From Flagellimonas maritima (GTDB taxonomy: Bacteria > Bacteroidota > Bacteroidia > Flavobacteriales > Flavobacteriaceae), in contig NZ_CP030104.1 in NCBI RefSeq assembly GCF_003269425.1, forward strand, positions 1,979,501 through 2,043,500: a DNA stretch of 64,000 nucleotides, given 5' to 3'. Each line of letters starts with the position of its first letter. Position 1 is the stretch's first letter. Below the pieces are notes generated by a model, which saw nothing but the letters and a program-made list of their open reading frames with translations, ran no database searches and was not told the DNA's origin. Both the position numbers and the translations under genes were made by a program. Below are positions 50,302-60,463 of the stretch, one piece after another.

Positions 50302-53300
50302 CTAGTCATCCAACAAAATAGCGGGTAACCTCAACGTTTTGTAAAGTTCATTATAGTTGGACATTTCATTGGTAACGATATCATTCTTTTCGTTCTCAAA
50401 AATCCTCCATTGTGCCATTAAGTCGCGTAGACGTTCTTTTGCTCCTTCGGTCACCTTTGGTTCAGCAGAATCCACAAAGCCCTTTAAATGCATAAAATCC
50501 GCATTGAGCCGGTTATTGAAATTAATTACATCTTGAAAGGTTTTCTGTTTGGGCTGAATGAGCTTTTCCTCCCATATTTCAATTCTTTTGATCAGTGAAT
50601 CACCAAGTTTTACGAGTTCGTCTGCATCTTCATTGTTTTTTAAAAGCTTGTTATAGCTTTCTAATTGTGATTTTGCGGAACGCATTTGGTTAACAGCTTC
50701 GTGCATGGAACGTACCGTGTTTTCGATTTGATTCAAAACCTCTTGTTGCTCTGCATATTCGGCTTCTGTGGCATTTATTTTTGGATTGGGTAAAATGGTT
50801 GCGTAGGTTTCTACGGTTTCATTCTCCAAAGTCAAACGCAAGGTATAGTTTCCAGGTGCAACGCTAGCGCCATTGTAATTTCCAAAAACGAACACTTTAT
50901 CTATGGATGGTAGGGGGTCTTTGCTAAAATCCCAAGTAAAACGATTGTATCCCTTTTTTGAAGGAAGCACTACTGGTTTGGGTGGTCCACCGGGCCACGA
51001 TTTAAAATCTTTCGCCTTCTCGTTGGTCAAAGTCCGGATTGTTTTTCCGTTTTGAAGCACCTCCAGTTTTAAATCCAAAGAGTCTGCTTCTTTTGGTAAA
51101 TAATAATCGAAGGTTATGCCTTGCTTTGGATTTTGTCCCAATCCCGGAACAGGCTTCTCGGGACTTCCTCCAAAAATCCGATAGGTATCCTTCGGCTTAA
51201 AGATTTTCAATTTTTCCGTGGTGTCAAAACTGTTTTGAATGGCACCCAAGTCATCCAAAATCCAAAAAGAACGCCCAGCAGTGGCCGCAACCAGATCGTT
51301 GTCCTGAATTACAAGGTCATTTATAGGGACTATAGGGAGGTTCAATTGAAATTTTTGCCAATTTTGTCCATCATCCAAAGAAACATAGAGTCCCGTTTCT
51401 GTACCTGCATATAACAAGCCTTTTTTCTTTTTATCCTCTCGAACAACGCGCACAAAAGTATGCTTGTCTTCGAAACCATCGGTGATTTTTGTCCATGTTT
51501 CGCCATAATTGGAGGTTTTAAAAATATACGGTTTCAAATCCATGAACTTATAGCGCATTACTGTAATGTAAGCGGTAGCAGCATCATGGGGAGAAACTTC
51601 GATACTGTTGATGATGCCTTCGGGGAGATTTGGCGGAGTAATGTTGGTCCAATTATTACCGCCGTCTTTAGTAATATGAACAAGACTGTCATCACTACCG
51701 GCATATAACACACCTTGTTCATGTGGTGATTCAACCAAGTACATAAGGGTGTTGTAATTTTCGCCACCAGCAGCTTCATTGGTGTACGGCCCACCACCAG
51801 GACCCTGCTTTTCAATTTCATTACGTGTTAAATCTGGGCTTATAACATCCCAGCTGTGTCCTCCATCCGTTGTTTTGAAAACCACATTGCCCGCATGGTA
51901 AATGGTGTTGCGGTCATGGGGAGAACTGATAATTGGAGCATTCCAATTGTATCTAAACTTAAAGTCCTTTGGTACTTTTCCTAAACCAAGTTCTGGATAT
52001 TCCTTTATGGCCTTGCCCTCTCTGGAAGCCTTCACCCATTTTTCAATGATACCTTGGTAGCAGCCACCGTAAACTACTTCGGGATTATCTGGGTCAAATG
52101 CCAGATAGGCACTTTCACAGCCAGCAACGGAGTACCAGTCTTTCCAATCAATTCCACCATCATTGGTTCTACTGGCAATCGCGATGGCCGAATTGTCCTG
52201 CTGCCCGCCATAGACATTATAGGGGACAAGATTATCTGTGATAACCCTATAAAATTGGGCGGTAGCCTGATTTTGCTGTGTACTCCAACTTTTACCTCCA
52301 TTGTTGGAAATGTTTGCGCCACCATCGTTGGAGTTGATCATTTTGGTATTGTCGTTGGGGTTTATCCATAGATGATGATTATCCCCATGGGGAGTAGGTA
52401 AGGGCGTAAAGGTCTTTCCACCATCAATGGATTTGGTCACGGGAGCGTTGAGCACGTACACAAGGTTTTCATCTTGAGGGTCGGCAAAGATTTCCATATA
52501 ATACCAAGACCTGGCAATGTTGATTCGGTCGGAATTGACTTGTTTCCATTTTTTACCTGCATCATCGCTTCGGTAGACACCTCCTTTTTTACCTTCGGCT
52601 TCAATTACGGCAAAAACGAGTTCTGGATTGGCACGTGACACCGAAATTCCAACTTTACCAAACTCATCGGGCAGGCCTTCCTTCAATTTTTCCCAAGTAG
52701 TTCCTCCATCGTTTGATTTATAAATACCGGATGAGGTTCCACCGGATTCCATAGTCCAGGGATAGCGTGTATGCTGCCACATGGCCGCGTAGAGAATCAA
52801 TGGATTTTTCATATCCATGGACAGGGACGAAGCTCCTGTTTTTTCATCTACAAAAAGTACATTTTCCCAAGTAGTCCCACCATCCAAGGAACGGTAAATG
52901 CCCCTTTCTTTTGAAGCTCCATACTGTGCACCCTGTGCTGCTACGAAAATGATATTTGGATTTTTAGGATTTATGATTACATCAGAAATATGCCGGGTTT
53001 CATCAAGTCCGATGTGCTTCCAGGTTTTTCCTCCGTCAGTGGATTTGTAAACGCCATCGCCCATGGAGGTCATAACACCTCTAGCAGCATGCTCGCCCAT
53101 GCCCGCTACCACAATGTTGGGATTGCTTTCCGATACCGCAATGGCACCGACGGTCCCAGTATTGAGCTGCCCATCGGAAATGTTCTTCCAAGTGATGCCA
53201 TCATTAGTGGTTTTCCAAATTCCACCACCGGTAGAGCCCATATAATAGGTCATGGGCTGGCCTACCACACCAGAAGAAGCTACACTTCGTCCTCCTCTAA

Positions 53301-53448
53301 AAGGACCAATGTTTCGCCATTTTAATCCATGGTATACCGAATCATTGAGAACGATGTTAGGAGAAACAGTCTTTTTTTTTCTGCGTTGCGCTTCGCTATT
53401 TGAGGGAAAAAATAATAGTACTACAAGAACAAGTTGAATGATTTTCAT
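50302..53448 (-). CDS. Exported BNR/sortilin-like beta-propeller protein
   Basis: 1048 residues with a signal peptide (to ~'SNSEAQ'). Numerous Asp-box repeats of the form S-x-D-x-G-x-T-W ('[12 protein letters not shown]', '[12 protein letters not shown]', '[12 protein letters not shown]', '[12 protein letters not shown]') build two beta-propellers up to ~700; then an FnIII/beta segment and a helical C-terminus. These proteins are often labelled glycosyl hydrolase, but no catalytic residues can be assigned. Typical of flavobacterial cell surfaces. Confidence 0.88.
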   Translation of the reverse strand: MKIIQLVLVVLLFFPSNSEAQRRKKKTVSPNIVLNDSVYHGLKWRNIGPFRGGRSVASSGVVGQPMTYYMGSTGGGIWKTTNDGITWKNISDGQLNTGTVGAIAVSESNPNIVVAGMGEHAARGVMTSMGDGVYKSTDGGKTWKHIGLDETRHISDVIINPKNPNIIFVAAQGAQYGASKERGIYRSLDGGTTWENVLFVDEKTGASSLSMDMKNPLILYAAMWQHTRYPWTMESGGTSSGIYKSNDGGTTWEKLKEGLPDEFGKVGISVSRANPELVFAVIEAEGKKGGVYRSDDAGKKWKQVNSDRINIARSWYYMEIFADPQDENLVYVLNAPVTKSIDGGKTFTPLPTPHGDNHHLWINPNDNTKMINSNDGGANISNNGGKSWSTQQNQATAQFYRVITDNLVPYNVYGGQQDNSAIAIASRTNDGGIDWKDWYSVAGCESAYLAFDPDNPEVVYGGCYQGIIEKWVKASREGKAIKEYPELGLGKVPKDFKFRYNWNAPIISSPHDRNTIYHAGNVVFKTTDGGHSWDVISPDLTRNEIEKQGPGGGPYTNEAAGGENYNTLMYLVESPHEQGVLYAGSDDSLVHITKDGGNNWTNITPPNLPEGIINSIEVSPHDAATAYITVMRYKFMDLKPYIFKTSNYGETWTKITDGFEDKHTFVRVVREDKKKKGLLYAGTETGLYVSLDDGQNWQKFQLNLPIVPINDLVIQDNDLVAATAGRSFWILDDLGAIQNSFDTTEKLKIFKPKDTYRIFGGSPEKPVPGLGQNPKQGITFDYYLPKEADSLDLKLEVLQNGKTIRTLTNEKAKDFKSWPGGPPKPVVLPSKKGYNRFTWDFSKDPLPSIDKVFVFGNYNGASVAPGNYTLRLTLENETVETYATILPNPKINATEAEYAEQQEVLNQIENTVRSMHEAVNQMRSAKSQLESYNKLLKNNEDADELVKLGDSLIKRIEIWEEKLIQPKQKTFQDVINFNNRLNADFMHLKGFVDSAEPKVTEGAKERLRDLMAQWRIFENEKNDIVTNEMSNYNELYKTLRLPAILLDD

Positions 53449-53521
53449 AAGGTTGGAATTAGTCCATAGAAAGATACAAAACCTATCCGATTGTTAATGA
53501 AAAGATAAAGTTCAATTTTTA

Positions 53522-53572
53522 TTTGGAACAATCATTCCAGATAGAGTATATTTGTTTCGGAATGAACGTTCC
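53522..53572 (+). promoter_or_regulatory. SDR promoter with two TetR-type operators
   Basis: Bacteroidota promoter: TTTG at 53522-53525 and TATATTTG at 53547-53554 (TAnnTTTG), spacing 21 bp. Operators GGAACAATCATTCC (53525-53538) and GGAATGAACGTTCC (53559-53572) cover the -33 region and the likely start site. The same GGAA-N6-TTCC pattern precedes the tetR-like gene. Confidence 0.7.
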
Positions 53573-53600
53573 AAAATAAACTTTAAATAAATTTTATATT

Positions 53601-54350
53601 ATGAAAAAATTAGAAAACAAAGTAGCAATAGTTACTGGTGCCACCAGTGGAATGGGTTTACAAACTGCAAAAAAGTTCCTTGAAGAGGGAGCAAAAGTTG
53701 TACTGACAGGTAGAAACCAAGAAAAATTGGATGCTTTAAAAACTGAATTATCTGGAGATTATCTTTTGGTTAACGCAGAAGCATCAAGTATTTCTGATAG
53801 TGAAAAGTTAATAGCCCAAACGGTTTCCAAATTTGGTAAAATCGATATTCTTTTCCTGAATGCCGGAATCTTTAGAATTGAAACCATCGATAATCTTACA
53901 GAAGAGGTTTTTGATGAGGTTCACAATATCAACGTCAGGGGTCCTTTATTCACGGTCAAAGCAGCGTTTGAACAATTGAATGAGGGAGCCAGTATCATTT
54001 TCAATACTTCGGTGGTGAACGTAAAAGGTTTCGTGGGAATGGCAGCCTATGGTTCCAGTAAAGCTGCCTTAAGGTCTTTGACAAGAACATTGGCTGCTGA
54101 ATTTGGTCCTAGAGGTATTCGCGTAAACGCCATAGCGCCTGGACCTATTGATACGCCAATTTATGGAAAACACAATGTGCCTCAAGAAAATATAGATGAA
54201 ATGGCATCAAACTTTCCTTCCTTGGTATCCTTGGGAAGATTTGGTAACTCCGATGAGATAGCCAATACAGCGTTGTTTTTGGCTTCTTCGGACAGCAGTT
54301 ACATTACTGGAACGGAAATTCCTGTGGATGGTGGTTTTGCCCAAGTCTAA
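53601..54350 (+). CDS. Short-chain dehydrogenase/reductase
   Basis: 249 residues, classical SDR: 'VTGATSGMGLQTAKKF' (cofactor), 'LFLNAGIF' (NAG), Ser in 'IFNTSVVN', 'YGSSKAAL' (YxxxK) and 'RVNAIAPGPIDTPIYGK'. Arg in 'VVLTGRNQEKL' suggests NADP preference. Substrate unknown. It is probably repressed by the TetR-type regulator encoded downstream, since both promoters share the same operator; such pairs typically respond to electrophiles or quinones (inference). Confidence 0.92.
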   Translation: MKKLENKVAIVTGATSGMGLQTAKKFLEEGAKVVLTGRNQEKLDALKTELSGDYLLVNAEASSISDSEKLIAQTVSKFGKIDILFLNAGIFRIETIDNLTEEVFDEVHNINVRGPLFTVKAAFEQLNEGASIIFNTSVVNVKGFVGMAAYGSSKAALRSLTRTLAAEFGPRGIRVNAIAPGPIDTPIYGKHNVPQENIDEMASNFPSLVSLGRFGNSDEIANTALFLASSDSSYITGTEIPVDGGFAQV

Positions 54351-54413
54351 TTTCTTTTATTGTATATCCGCTATTGTACCACTAGCCAAATAAGATGTTT
54401 GAAATATGTTTTT

Positions 54414-54471
54414 GTTACCTTGAGCGCAATCGAAAGTTCGACAAAAACATCTCTACTGCGCTCGATGTGAC
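54414..54471. repeat. Imperfect inverted-repeat element
   Basis: GTTACCTTGAGCGCA and TGCGCTCGATGTGAC are inverted copies (12 of 15 bases pair) separated by 28 bp. The TGAGCGCAnTCGAAA type of sequence is a common intergenic repeat in flavobacteria. It lies between the SDR gene and its regulator. Confidence 0.6.
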
Positions 54472-54525
54472 AATTGGATTGAATGCTGGTACAATAAAGT
54501 GGAATCAATTTTTTTAAATAAATTT

Positions 54526-54539
54526 GGAACAATTATTCC
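54526..54539 (+). promoter_or_regulatory. Operator before the tetR-like gene
   Basis: GGAACAATTATTCC, one base different from the first SDR operator in the spacer, ending six bases before the ATG. Binding here would give autoregulation. Confidence 0.65.
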
Positions 54540-54545
54540 AGAATA

Positions 54546-55127
54546 ATGCCCAGAACAAAACAATTTAATGAAAAAGAAGTATTGAACAAGGCCATGGAAC
54601 TCTTTTGGGAAAAAGGGTTTCATGCCACTTCAATGCAAGATTTGGTATTGCGTTTGGGAATAAATAGAGCAAGTCTTTATGATACGTTTGGCGGGAAGGA
54701 AGAACTTTTTAACAAAGCTTTTCAACACTACAGGAATACTAATGGAACAATTATAAAAACACTTTTTGAAAAAGAGCATAGCGTAAAAGAAGGGTTAAAC
54801 ATACTTTTTGATAAGGCCATTCAAGAATCAATAGAGGATGAGTGCAGAAAAGGTTGTTTTGTGGTCAACACCACAACAGAGCTCGTTCCCAGTGATAAAA
54901 AGATTCATAAAGTATTAAAAGAAAACAAGGAAAATATCGAAAAACTCTTTATCGACTATATCCAAAAAGGGATTGATTCAGGCGAAATAGCTCCCCTTAA
55001 AAATCCGAATAACATAGGACTTATGCTTTTTACACTTTACAATGGTATGCGCGTACTGGCAAAGATAGATCCCGACCGACAAAAACTTAAAAGTATGGTC
55101 AAGGGCGGTCTTTCGGTGCTTGATTGA
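54546..55127 (+). CDS. TetR-family regulator
   Basis: 193 residues: N-terminal HTH ('KEVLNKAMELFWEKGFHATSMQDLVLRLGINRASLYDTFGGKEELFNKAF') and a C-terminal TetR_C ligand domain ('CRKGCFVVNTTTELVP', the AcrR/YxaF-like group). Two cysteines in 'DECRKGCF' could sense electrophiles. Operators of identical type lie before this gene and before the SDR gene. Confidence 0.92.
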   Translation: MPRTKQFNEKEVLNKAMELFWEKGFHATSMQDLVLRLGINRASLYDTFGGKEELFNKAFQHYRNTNGTIIKTLFEKEHSVKEGLNILFDKAIQESIEDECRKGCFVVNTTTELVPSDKKIHKVLKENKENIEKLFIDYIQKGIDSGEIAPLKNPNNIGLMLFTLYNGMRVLAKIDPDRQKLKSMVKGGLSVLD

Positions 55128-55130
55128 TAC

Positions 55131-55835
55131 CTACTCAACAATCCTAAATTTGACATTGACGGAAGTCTCCACTTTTATCTTTTCAAAATCGATATCCAAA
55201 GGTTCTGCTTCCTCCATATCCATGGCAGTAGTTTTCATTTCCATTCGTACTGATTGATTATACCTTGGATAGTAAGGTGTGGAAACATCAAGAATATGTA
55301 TCGCAGCTCCCACAGATTGCCCTAAAGGTGTTGTGAGTGCCTCCGCCTTTTTCTTGGCCTTTTTGACCGCATCGGATTTTAGTGTCAATTCCAGAGCATC
55401 CATTTTTGAGTACTCGGTTTTTTCTAGATAGGTATTGGAGATGTCCAATCTTTCCAATGCAACCATAACTTCACCAGCTTTTTTTCCAGAATAGACCAAA
55501 AGTGAATACTGCTTGCTTTTAAGGACTTCTTTTCCTCTAAGAAAGTATTTTTTGAAGTTACTGCTCAGATCTTTGATGACCAATTGCTTATCTAAATCTA
55601 TACCTAAGGCTCTAAGTCTACTGGCCATTTTATTTTCTTGCTCTTCAACGGATTTCCGTCCTTTGGAATCTTTTTCTTGAATAGTGATGTTCAGATAAAT
55701 CTTGTCCGGTGTAACCAAAGTATCGACCCTTGCAGAGGTTTCCAAATAGGGAATATCCAAGAAATTCTTGGTTTGACTCAAAAGTGCGGTCGTAAATAAA
55801 AGACAGAGTATAGGAATTAGGGTATGTTTCATCAT
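55131..55835 (-). CDS. SIMPL-domain (DUF541) protein, exported
   Basis: 234 residues with a signal peptide. 'LETSARVDTLVTPDKIYLNITIQEKDSKGRKSVEEQENKMASRLRALGID' and 'DALELTLKSDAVKKAKKKAEALTTPLGQSVGAAIHILD' are the SIMPL signature (repeated alpha/beta, oligomeric envelope protein). Function in bacteria is poorly known (stress-related). Convergent with the tetR-like gene, four bases apart. Confidence 0.88.
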   Translation of the reverse strand: MMKHTLIPILCLLFTTALLSQTKNFLDIPYLETSARVDTLVTPDKIYLNITIQEKDSKGRKSVEEQENKMASRLRALGIDLDKQLVIKDLSSNFKKYFLRGKEVLKSKQYSLLVYSGKKAGEVMVALERLDISNTYLEKTEYSKMDALELTLKSDAVKKAKKKAEALTTPLGQSVGAAIHILDVSTPYYPRYNQSVRMEMKTTAMDMEEAEPLDIDFEKIKVETSVNVKFRIVE

Positions 55836-55999
55836 TTGTACTTTATTTTGTTTAAAGGTAAATACTTTGCCACAAGGTGCAAAACGTAGGTTGTTCTTAA
55901 AAGTTAAATAAAATAGAAGCGGATCTTAGATTCTATGGATTTGTTTCTTTCGTTATTTTTAGACTAAGTTTTAATCAGCTATCAGATAAATCCAACTAT

Positions 56000-57139
56000 A
56001 TGAAATTCGTTCTTGCTCCCGACAAATACAAAGGTTCTCTATCTGGGCAGCAATTTTGTGCTGCGGTCGAGAGCGGTATTGGATTGGTTCTCCCTGATGC
56101 TACGATTATTAGCAAACCCCTTGCGGATGGTGGCGATGGCACTTTAGAAGTTGTAAAAAGCTATTTGAAAGCTTCTAAGGTTAAGGTCGTGGTCAAAGAC
56201 CCCCTTTTTCGGGATATTGAAGCTGAATATCTACTCTCTGATGATAAAAAGACAGCCTTTATTGAAATGTCCGAAGCTTCTGGTTATAAGTTGCTTTCCA
56301 AGGATGAATTGAATTGTATGTACACAACTTCGCAGGGTACTGGCGAGTTGATTGTTGATGCGCTGGAAAAAGGCGCCAACGAAATCATCTTGGGGATTGG
56401 TGGCAGCGCGACAAATGATGGCGGAATGGGTATGGCAACAGCTTTGGGCTATACATTTTTAGATGAAAATGGAAATGTGTTGAATCCTATAGGAAAGAAT
56501 CTTACTTCTGTCAGAAAAATTGTTTCACTGAATGTCCATAAAAGACTGCCAATGACAACGGTGAAGGTAGCGTGTGATGTTACCAATCCATTGTACGGGA
56601 AAAATGGGGCTGCGTTTATTTATGGGCCACAAAAGGGTGCATCTAAAAGCGAAGTGAATTTGTTGGACAAGGGACTTCAACATTTTTCAGAAGTAGTAGG
56701 GTCAACATTTGGCAAAGAAATACATAATAGTAAGGGAGCAGGCGCTGCAGGAGGAATGGGTTTTGGTGCTATGGTGTTTCTCAATGGCACTTTGTCTTCA
56801 GGAATAAATCTTGTCATGGAAATGGCGGGATTTGATGATGCCATTAACGATGCAGATTGGATCATTACCGGAGAAGGCCAATTGGATGCCCAGACGTTAT
56901 CTGGTAAAACCATAAGTGGGGTACTCCAAGCCGCTCAAAAAAGGAATATTCCTGTAGCTGCTTTTTGTGGGTCTGTTTCTATTTCTTTACCAGAACTTAA
57001 AACTCTGGGACTTCAATATGTAACATCAATTTTGAATAGGGTAGGTTCTCTCCACGAGGCAAAACAAAACAGTTTCAACAATTTGGAACTTGCCAGCTAC
57101 AATTTTGCCAAACTATTGCAAACTTCAATCAAAAGGTAA
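56000..57139 (+). CDS. Glycerate kinase (GK-I family)
   Basis: 379 residues, full length. Family motifs 'APDKYKGSLSG', 'PLADGGDGTLE', 'GIGGSATNDGGMGMATALG' and 'ITGEGQLDAQTLSGK' are present. It phosphorylates D-glycerate to 2-phosphoglycerate in the GarK/GlxK family. Single gene; the 3' end overlaps the convergent next gene by 15 bp. Confidence 0.94.
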   Translation: MKFVLAPDKYKGSLSGQQFCAAVESGIGLVLPDATIISKPLADGGDGTLEVVKSYLKASKVKVVVKDPLFRDIEAEYLLSDDKKTAFIEMSEASGYKLLSKDELNCMYTTSQGTGELIVDALEKGANEIILGIGGSATNDGGMGMATALGYTFLDENGNVLNPIGKNLTSVRKIVSLNVHKRLPMTTVKVACDVTNPLYGKNGAAFIYGPQKGASKSEVNLLDKGLQHFSEVVGSTFGKEIHNSKGAGAAGGMGFGAMVFLNGTLSSGINLVMEMAGFDDAINDADWIITGEGQLDAQTLSGKTISGVLQAAQKRNIPVAAFCGSVSISLPELKTLGLQYVTSILNRVGSLHEAKQNSFNNLELASYNFAKLLQTSIKR

Positions 57140-57520
57140 AAGGTCAGGTTGCAAATACTTGACTTTTGCCATTGGGGACCGGTAGATGTCAAATCCGTAA
57201 TGGCATGCCATCAATTCCTTAAAATTGAATTTTAATCTAGGAAACTCTTTTATAAAATCTTGAAAATTATCGGATTTTGATTTGATCATAAAATGATAAA
57301 CGGCCCTTATGGCTGCTATGGTCAAAGTATGGTTGTATTTATCCGCTGCGTTGTGAATAACCGTAAATTGTTTAATCTGTTGCGTTACGTTCGTGATTGC
57401 CGTATTAACACCATACTTGGTTATGTGAACCCATGCCAAGCGTAGATGTGCTTCATGTGTAAATAATGAGGGAGGATATGTTCCTTTTTCAAACTGATAC
57501 ATAAAATTCAAATCTGTCAT
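57125..57520 (-). CDS. Conserved hypothetical protein
   Basis: 131 residues, helical: 'FEKGTYPPSLFTHEAHLRLAWVHITKYG' with a His-rich HEAHLRLAW motif, and 'HNAADKYNHTLTIAAIRAVYHFM'. The histidine pattern suggests a metal-binding helical bundle; no function assigned. Follows the GNAT gene by one base, probably an operon. Confidence 0.75.
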   Translation of the reverse strand: MTDLNFMYQFEKGTYPPSLFTHEAHLRLAWVHITKYGVNTAITNVTQQIKQFTVIHNAADKYNHTLTIAAIRAVYHFMIKSKSDNFQDFIKEFPRLKFNFKELMACHYGFDIYRSPMAKVKYLQPDLLPFD

Positions 57521-57521
57521 T

Positions 57522-58121
57522 TTAAGAATATTTTTTCTTCATTTTAAATTCCAACGAAGTTTTTACAGCTCCCCATTCATTTTCCAGAATAGAAAACAGA
57601 ACCGTATCCCGTACAATTCCTTTTTTATCGATCCTATGATTTCTGATAATGCCCTCCTGTTTTGCTCCCAAGCGCAAGATGGCATTGCGTGACGGAAAAT
57701 TATGGAAATTGGTCTTGAATTCAATGGCAATTGCATTTAATGCCTCAAAAGCGTGCTGTAGCATCAAATATTTACATTCTGTATTGATGCCTGTACGTTG
57801 TACTTGTTTTGCATACCAGGTATATCCTATTTCTGCCCTTCTGTTTGCAGCATCGATATTGCAAAATCGTGTGGAACCTACTATTTTATTTGTTCTTTTA
57901 TCAATAACAACAAAGGGGAGGGCACGATTTTCATCTTGTTCCTTTAAAGCAAATTCCATGTATTCATCCACTGTGTTTTCAGATGGAACCGATGTATACC
58001 ACAACTCCCAGAGATTACCGTCTGCGGCCGCTTGCAATAAACCTTCTTTGTGCAATTGTTGCATGGGAATCAGTTTGACCAAATTTCCTTCAAGTTCAAT
58101 AGGTTGTAACCATGAATCCAT
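57522..58121 (-). CDS. GNAT-family N-acetyltransferase (RimJ/RimL type)
   Basis: 199 residues: 'LEGNLVKLIPMQQLHKEGLLQAA' start, 'IVGSTRFCNIDAANRRAEIGYTWYAKQVQRTGINTECKYLMLQHAFE' containing the acetyl-CoA-binding V/R-x-x-G-x-x region, and 'SRNAILRLGAKQEGIIRNHR'. Modifies an unknown amine, perhaps a protein N-terminus or a small molecule. Confidence 0.88.
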   Translation of the reverse strand: MDSWLQPIELEGNLVKLIPMQQLHKEGLLQAAADGNLWELWYTSVPSENTVDEYMEFALKEQDENRALPFVVIDKRTNKIVGSTRFCNIDAANRRAEIGYTWYAKQVQRTGINTECKYLMLQHAFEALNAIAIEFKTNFHNFPSRNAILRLGAKQEGIIRNHRIDKKGIVRDTVLFSILENEWGAVKTSLEFKMKKKYS

Positions 58122-58162
58122 AAACTATGTTTTAGCTGATCAAATATAAGTTTAATGTTGTT

Positions 58163-58193
58163 TTAAAATAAAAAGACCGGGCAACGCCCGGTC
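58163..58193 (-). terminator. Terminator of the minus-strand 58227 gene
   Basis: On the minus strand GACCGGGC-GTT-GCCCGGTC (58175-58193) is followed by TTTTTATTTT, a strong intrinsic terminator. Confidence 0.85.
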
Positions 58194-58226
58194 CTCTTAT
58201 CAATCAAAAAACGAAATCAGAAATTC

Positions 58227-58697
58227 TTATCCAATCTCTTTAAATTCGTCTACATAAAAGAAATTTTCATTTTCTTTATTAATAATGTAGATGTCATCTT
58301 CTGCTAAGTATTCCAATGTTTTATCATCAACTTTCACAATAAAACCATTGTCGGTCGGCATAAGTTTAAAGTCTTGGTTTTTGGCTTTTTTATATTTTAA
58401 TACCATATAATGTTCATACATGTCGTCATTATTGATGTCAACAGCAATCAACTTGGTGACTTTTCCAGGGATTATTTTTCTGGCTTTATCACGTTTTCCG
58501 GCGTCCTCTTCTTTGAACGCTACGGAATAATTTCTTCGCTCCATAACTTTTACGCTGTACTCCTTTTGAGTACCGTTAATTGTCACGGGAAATGTTTGAA
58601 CCGTTGTAGATTCCATAGAACCTGATTCGTTGGTTTGTGCGAACGTTAGAGATGTTGATAGTGCTGCTATTGCTATAAGTGATACTATATTTTTCAT
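58227..58697 (-). CDS. Exported protein of unknown function
   Basis: 156 residues with a signal peptide (MKNIVSLIAIAALSTSLTFAQ). Beta-rich: 'FPVTINGTQKEYSVKVMERRNYSVAF', 'KLIAVDINNDDMYEHYMVLKY', 'GFIVKVDDKTLEYLAEDDIYIINKENENFFYVDEF'. No family recognised. Followed by a strong terminator. Confidence 0.75.
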   Translation of the reverse strand: MKNIVSLIAIAALSTSLTFAQTNESGSMESTTVQTFPVTINGTQKEYSVKVMERRNYSVAFKEEDAGKRDKARKIIPGKVTKLIAVDINNDDMYEHYMVLKYKKAKNQDFKLMPTDNGFIVKVDDKTLEYLAEDDIYIINKENENFFYVDEFKEIG

Positions 58698-58743
58698 GTG
58701 AACTGTTTTAGATTAAAAAAATTATTTTAATAAGGTTTATCGA

Positions 58744-59241
58744 TTATTTCAAGTAAGAAGTGAACATCCAATTTCTTTTTTCCAACTCCCTTAAGAAATC
58801 GGTCAACATTTGTTCAGTGGCAATATCTCCGGTTTCCAAGGATGCGTTGATACCTTCCATCATGCTATTGTGGAGGATTTCAAAATCTTTTAGAGTTTCC
58901 CTTACCATTTCAAGTGCGGACAAATTGTCCTTGTTCTCCTTAATTTCAGACAACTCTAGGGATTTCTCCAACGTAAAGTTTGTTTTTACGCCAAATACCC
59001 TAATTCTTTCCGCTACAATATCGATGTTCTCTTTTACCGTGTTGTATTCATTTTCAAATTCTTCATGTAGTTCAAAAAATTCCGGTCCCTCAATATTCCA
59101 GTGAAAGTTTCTCAACTTGTTGTAGAATACCTGATAGTTTGCCAATAATGTATTTAGGGTTACCACTATTTCAGCGGTTTCTAGATATGTAAATCCTAAT
59201 TTTTTAAAAGTTTTATTTTCTGAAGTTTTTATATTTTCCAT
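58744..59241 (-). CDS. dps: Dps-family ferritin-like protein
   Basis: 165 residues. The Dps ferroxidase signature 'YNKLRNFHWNIEGPEFFELHEEFENEYN' is complete (His, Asp/Glu ligands). Dps dodecamers store iron and protect DNA against peroxide. Single gene with a long upstream region. Confidence 0.92.
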   Translation of the reverse strand: MENIKTSENKTFKKLGFTYLETAEIVVTLNTLLANYQVFYNKLRNFHWNIEGPEFFELHEEFENEYNTVKENIDIVAERIRVFGVKTNFTLEKSLELSEIKENKDNLSALEMVRETLKDFEILHNSMMEGINASLETGDIATEQMLTDFLRELEKRNWMFTSYLK

Positions 59242-59989
59242 CTTAATTTCGTTTGTGAATTAATAAATGCTCGATAAGTGTATGGCGTTCAAGATTATAT
59301 TTTGAAAGCCTTGTGCTTATCAAATTCTGTTTAATGTATTTTGGAGGGGTGGGAATTAGAATTTCCCAATGTAAATAGTATAAGTCAATTACTTGACTTA
59401 GAACACGTAGATGGATATGTGTTTTCTCGAATAAATCATACTATCAATATATAGATTTTTAGAAAAAAGTCAAGTTTTTAACAGCTTTTAACGTTTCTCT
59501 CGGTAGTACTGAAAAGAAATCAGAATTAATGCTTATAATGTTTTGGTCAATTATATACAAAGAGATAAAGATCCATACAATTTAAATTATGCCAATCACA
59601 TTTCTTGCAAATAAAAAACTGCATGGACTATACATATGGTGCCAATTACGAAGTATATCCAGTACTTAAAATTAGACAATTCATTCCCGTAGTTGTTATT
59701 CTCCATGTTCCAATTTGCAAGCCAAACAAAGAAAGTTTCACAAATTATCAATAAAATCTTATAAACGGGAATATCATTTTAAAAAGTTAGAGAACCCTTT
59801 TGGAGTTGAAAAGAATCTAGGATTTGGGAAGGGAGGCAAAGAGATTATCTATTTTCAATCATTTACATCCGTTTACAAACGAAAACAAACGTTTTAAAAC
59901 CGTTTCGTGTTTTTTCTTGCTATTATGTTTGCCCTGTCGAATGATAAGCGTTCGATAGTATTAACTGTTTAACACGTAAAATTTAAAAC
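59242..59989. other. Long intergenic region between dps and ssb
   Basis: 748 bp without a convincing gene (a 60-codon plus frame at 59715 is basic and without resemblance). Near the right end TATGTTTG (59924-59931) matches the -7 box TAnnTTTG and is the likely ssb promoter; CGAATGATAAGCGTTCG (59939-59955) is a small inverted repeat at the transcript start. GTCAATTACTTGAC at about 59388 is another short palindrome nearer dps. Confidence 0.45.
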
Positions 59990-60322
59990 ATGAATTCACT
60001 AAGAAACAAAGTACAGTTGATTGGAAACTTGGGCAACGACCCAGAAATCGTACTATTGGAAAATGGCAGCAAACTGGCCAAGTTCTCAATTGCTACCAAT
60101 GAATCCTACAAGAATTCCGAGGGAGAGAAAGTTACGGATACGCAATGGCACAATATCGTGGCTTGGGGGAAAACGGCCGAAATTGTCGAAAATTATTTAA
60201 TGAAAGGCAAAGAAGTAGCCATTGAAGGAAAATTGGTTACACGCTCTTACGAAACCAAAGAAGGAGAGAAACGATATATCACAGAAATTAAATGTAATGA
60301 GTTATTGATGCTGGGCAAATAA
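59990..60322 (+). CDS. ssb: Single-stranded DNA-binding protein (chromosomal paralogue)
   Basis: 110 residues: 'MNSLRNKVQLIGNLGNDPEIV', 'KLAKFSIATNESYKNSEGEKVTDTQWHNIVAWGKTAEIVENYLMKGKEVAIEGKL'. Only the OB-fold is present; the protein ends 'NELLMLGK' without the acidic DDxPF tip, so it is an accessory SSB rather than the main replicative one. It shares its domain design with the element ssb at 36683. Confidence 0.93.
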   Translation: MNSLRNKVQLIGNLGNDPEIVLLENGSKLAKFSIATNESYKNSEGEKVTDTQWHNIVAWGKTAEIVENYLMKGKEVAIEGKLVTRSYETKEGEKRYITEIKCNELLMLGK

Positions 60323-60348
60323 ATATAATACAGCTTGCACATTATCGA

Positions 60349-60380
60349 GAAAGAGGGTCAATCGCCCTCTTTCTTCTTTT
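60349..60380 (+). terminator. Terminator after ssb
   Basis: GAAAGAGGG / CCCTCTTTC, 9-bp perfect stem with a 7-base loop, followed by TTCTTTT. Confidence 0.85.
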
Positions 60381-60463
60381 AAAATCTGATTTAACTTTAA
60401 ATTAAAGGAAAATCGAGTAACAATGATTGTAAGTGTTCGTCCAATAGTATAGCTGTTATTGTC

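Noticed and set aside
51460..53437. Several plus-strand frames opposite the BNR-repeat gene
   Set aside because: Antisense shadows of a long, clear beta-propeller gene.
59715..59897. 60-codon basic frame in the dps-ssb gap
   Set aside because: Composition like the surrounding non-coding sequence, no recognisable start context or motif.
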